A stretch of DNA of 64,000 nucleotides from Streptomyces sp. SA15 (GTDB lineage: Bacteria; Actinomycetota; Actinomycetes; Streptomycetales; Streptomycetaceae), in assembly GCF_002291145.1 (NCBI RefSeq), contig NZ_NTGE01000097.1:1-64000 (forward strand), given 5' to 3'. Below the pieces are notes generated by a model, which saw only the letters and a list, made by a program, of their open reading frames with translations, was not told where the DNA came from and did no database searches. The number at the start of each line of letters is the position of its first letter. Position 1 is the first letter of the stretch. Positions 63,210-64,000 of the stretch are shown one piece after another. A program made the position numbers and the translations under genes.

Positions 63210-64000
63210 CTACCGAACCCCGGGCACAGACGTGGCCCCGGCGCCGCCGCCCCCGGCCGTCGGCGCGGAGTCCGAGTCGGCCCCGCCGGGCCGACCCTCC
63301 CGCCAGGGCTCCGAGTCGGCCCCGCCGCGCCGGTGCCCCCGCCCGGGCCTCGCCTGTGTCAGCGCCGCCCCCGCCAGCACGATCGCCGCGCCCACGGGTG
63401 TCGACCAGGTCAGGGTCTCGCCGAGGATCGCGACGCCGGCGGCCGTGGCGATGACCGGGACGAAGTAGGTGACCATCTGGGCCGTGGTCGGGCCGACCTC
63501 GGCGACGATGCCGTATTGGACGAGCATGGCGACTCCCGTGCCGAGGGCGCCCAGGGCGACGATCGCGAGCAGCGGCACGATCGGGAGATGGGTAGGAAGG
63601 GAGGTGAACAAGGGTGTGACCACGGCCAGTTGGAGGGTGGCGAGCAGCAACTGAGCCCCGGTCAGAGACAGATGCGAGTGGCCGGTGCCGGCCAGCGTGC
63701 GGCGGACGTAGATCCAGCCGATGGGGTAGCTGAGCGAGGCCAGCAGGGCCATCGCCGTGCCCGTGGCGTCCAGGCCGTCGAAGCCCTGCCAGGCTCCGAG
63801 GACCGTCAGGACGCCGAGGAAGCCGAGGCCGAGCCCCGCGACCCGGACCCGGGTCGGGCGGTCCTCGGAGAGGGCGACCAGGGACAGCGCCATGCCCCAC
63901 AGCGGCGAGGTGGCGTTGCAGATGCCCGCGAGGGTGGAAGGGATCGTCAGCTCGGCGTAGGCGAAGAGGGAGAAGGGCAGCGCGTTGAGGAGGAACGCGG
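63210..64000 (-). CDS. EamA (DMT superfamily) transporter, 5' end outside the window
   Basis: The reading frame enters from the window edge (AFLLNALPFSLFAYAELTIP) and runs to a stop at 63210, giving at least 262 residues with about seven to eight membrane helices and the second EamA repeat (ATGTAMALLASLSYPIGWIY). The last 45 residues are a Gly/Ala/Asp-rich tail encoded by the same repeat words as the adjacent C-rich region, probably repeat invasion of the 3' end. Confidence 0.85.
   Translation of the reverse strand, partial: AFLLNALPFSLFAYAELTIPSTLAGICNATSPLWGMALSLVALSEDRPTRVRVAGLGLGFLGVLTVLGAWQGFDGLDATGTAMALLASLSYPIGWIYVRRTLAGTGHSHLSLTGAQLLLATLQLAVVTPLFTSLPTHLPIVPLLAIVALGALGTGVAMLVQYGIVAEVGPTTAQMVTYFVPVIATAAGVAILGETLTWSTPVGAAIVLAGAALTQARPGRGHRRGGADSEPWREGRPGGADSDSAPTAGGGGAGATSVPGVR

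Noticed and set aside
62735..63454. 240-residue plus-strand frame
   Set aside because: It begins in the transposase remnant and continues as Pro/Ala/Arg/Ser repeats over the C-rich block and antisense to the EamA gene; not a real gene beyond the IS fragment.

Overview
The window is high-G+C actinobacterial DNA, almost certainly Streptomyces. The evidence is a Streptomyces-type 5S rRNA end, strong third-position GC bias, frequent GTG starts, 4-base GTGA/ATGA gene overlaps, and a conserved block (CDP-alcohol phosphatidyltransferase, DUF881 - small basic protein - DUF881, GarA-like FHA, MerR, DUF151, MerR, gcvP) that from memory matches the S. coelicolor SCO1389-SCO1378 neighbourhood and the pgsA2-gcvB region of Mycobacterium tuberculosis. 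These identifications rest on memory of families; no search was run.

Layout. 0-15 kb: rrn 3' end, phospholipid synthase, an NDP-sugar pyrophosphorylase with a degenerate mutase half, membrane/cell-division accessory genes, GarA-like signalling protein, two MerR regulators, DNA polymerase IV, a 1.1-kb G-rich repeat stretch, a PRC-barrel protein, and glycine decarboxylase behind a tandem glycine riboswitch. 15-19.4 kb (minus strand): molybdate uptake (modABC, a double-Mop molbindin, an HTH-Mop regulator). 19.5-28 kb: DUF1707 protein, APC permease, and a xylo-oligosaccharide unit (binding protein, two permeases, GH10 xylanase, LacI regulator) with GAAA/TTTC operators. 28-41 kb: assorted accessory metabolism and regulation (DUF5999, GCS2-type ligase, CPBP protease, PhzF family, PadR, SRPBCC, two EamA exporters, PNPOx, MocR), with two decayed genes (VOC, PaiB-like).

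42.06-62.4 kb is a compact secondary-metabolite gene cluster. It carries its own tryptophan-precursor supply (class II DAHP synthase, anthranilate synthase I and II, TrpD, TrpC), a PrnB-type haem enzyme of the IDO/TDO superfamily, two PhzS-like FAD monooxygenases, a bicovalent-type BBE oxidase, an HpaB-type hydroxylase, a FrnE/DsbA-like protein, an NmrA-type reductase, a lone ketosynthase whose active-site Cys is Gln (KSQ), an MFS exporter, and MocR and AraC regulators. There is no halogenase, NRPS or carrier protein. I read it as an uncharacterised tryptophan-derived (possibly phenylpyrrole-type) pathway. Degenerate pieces of one IS5-type transposase lie at both edges (about 41.76-42.02 and 62.65-62.88 kb). 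The window ends inside an EamA transporter gene.
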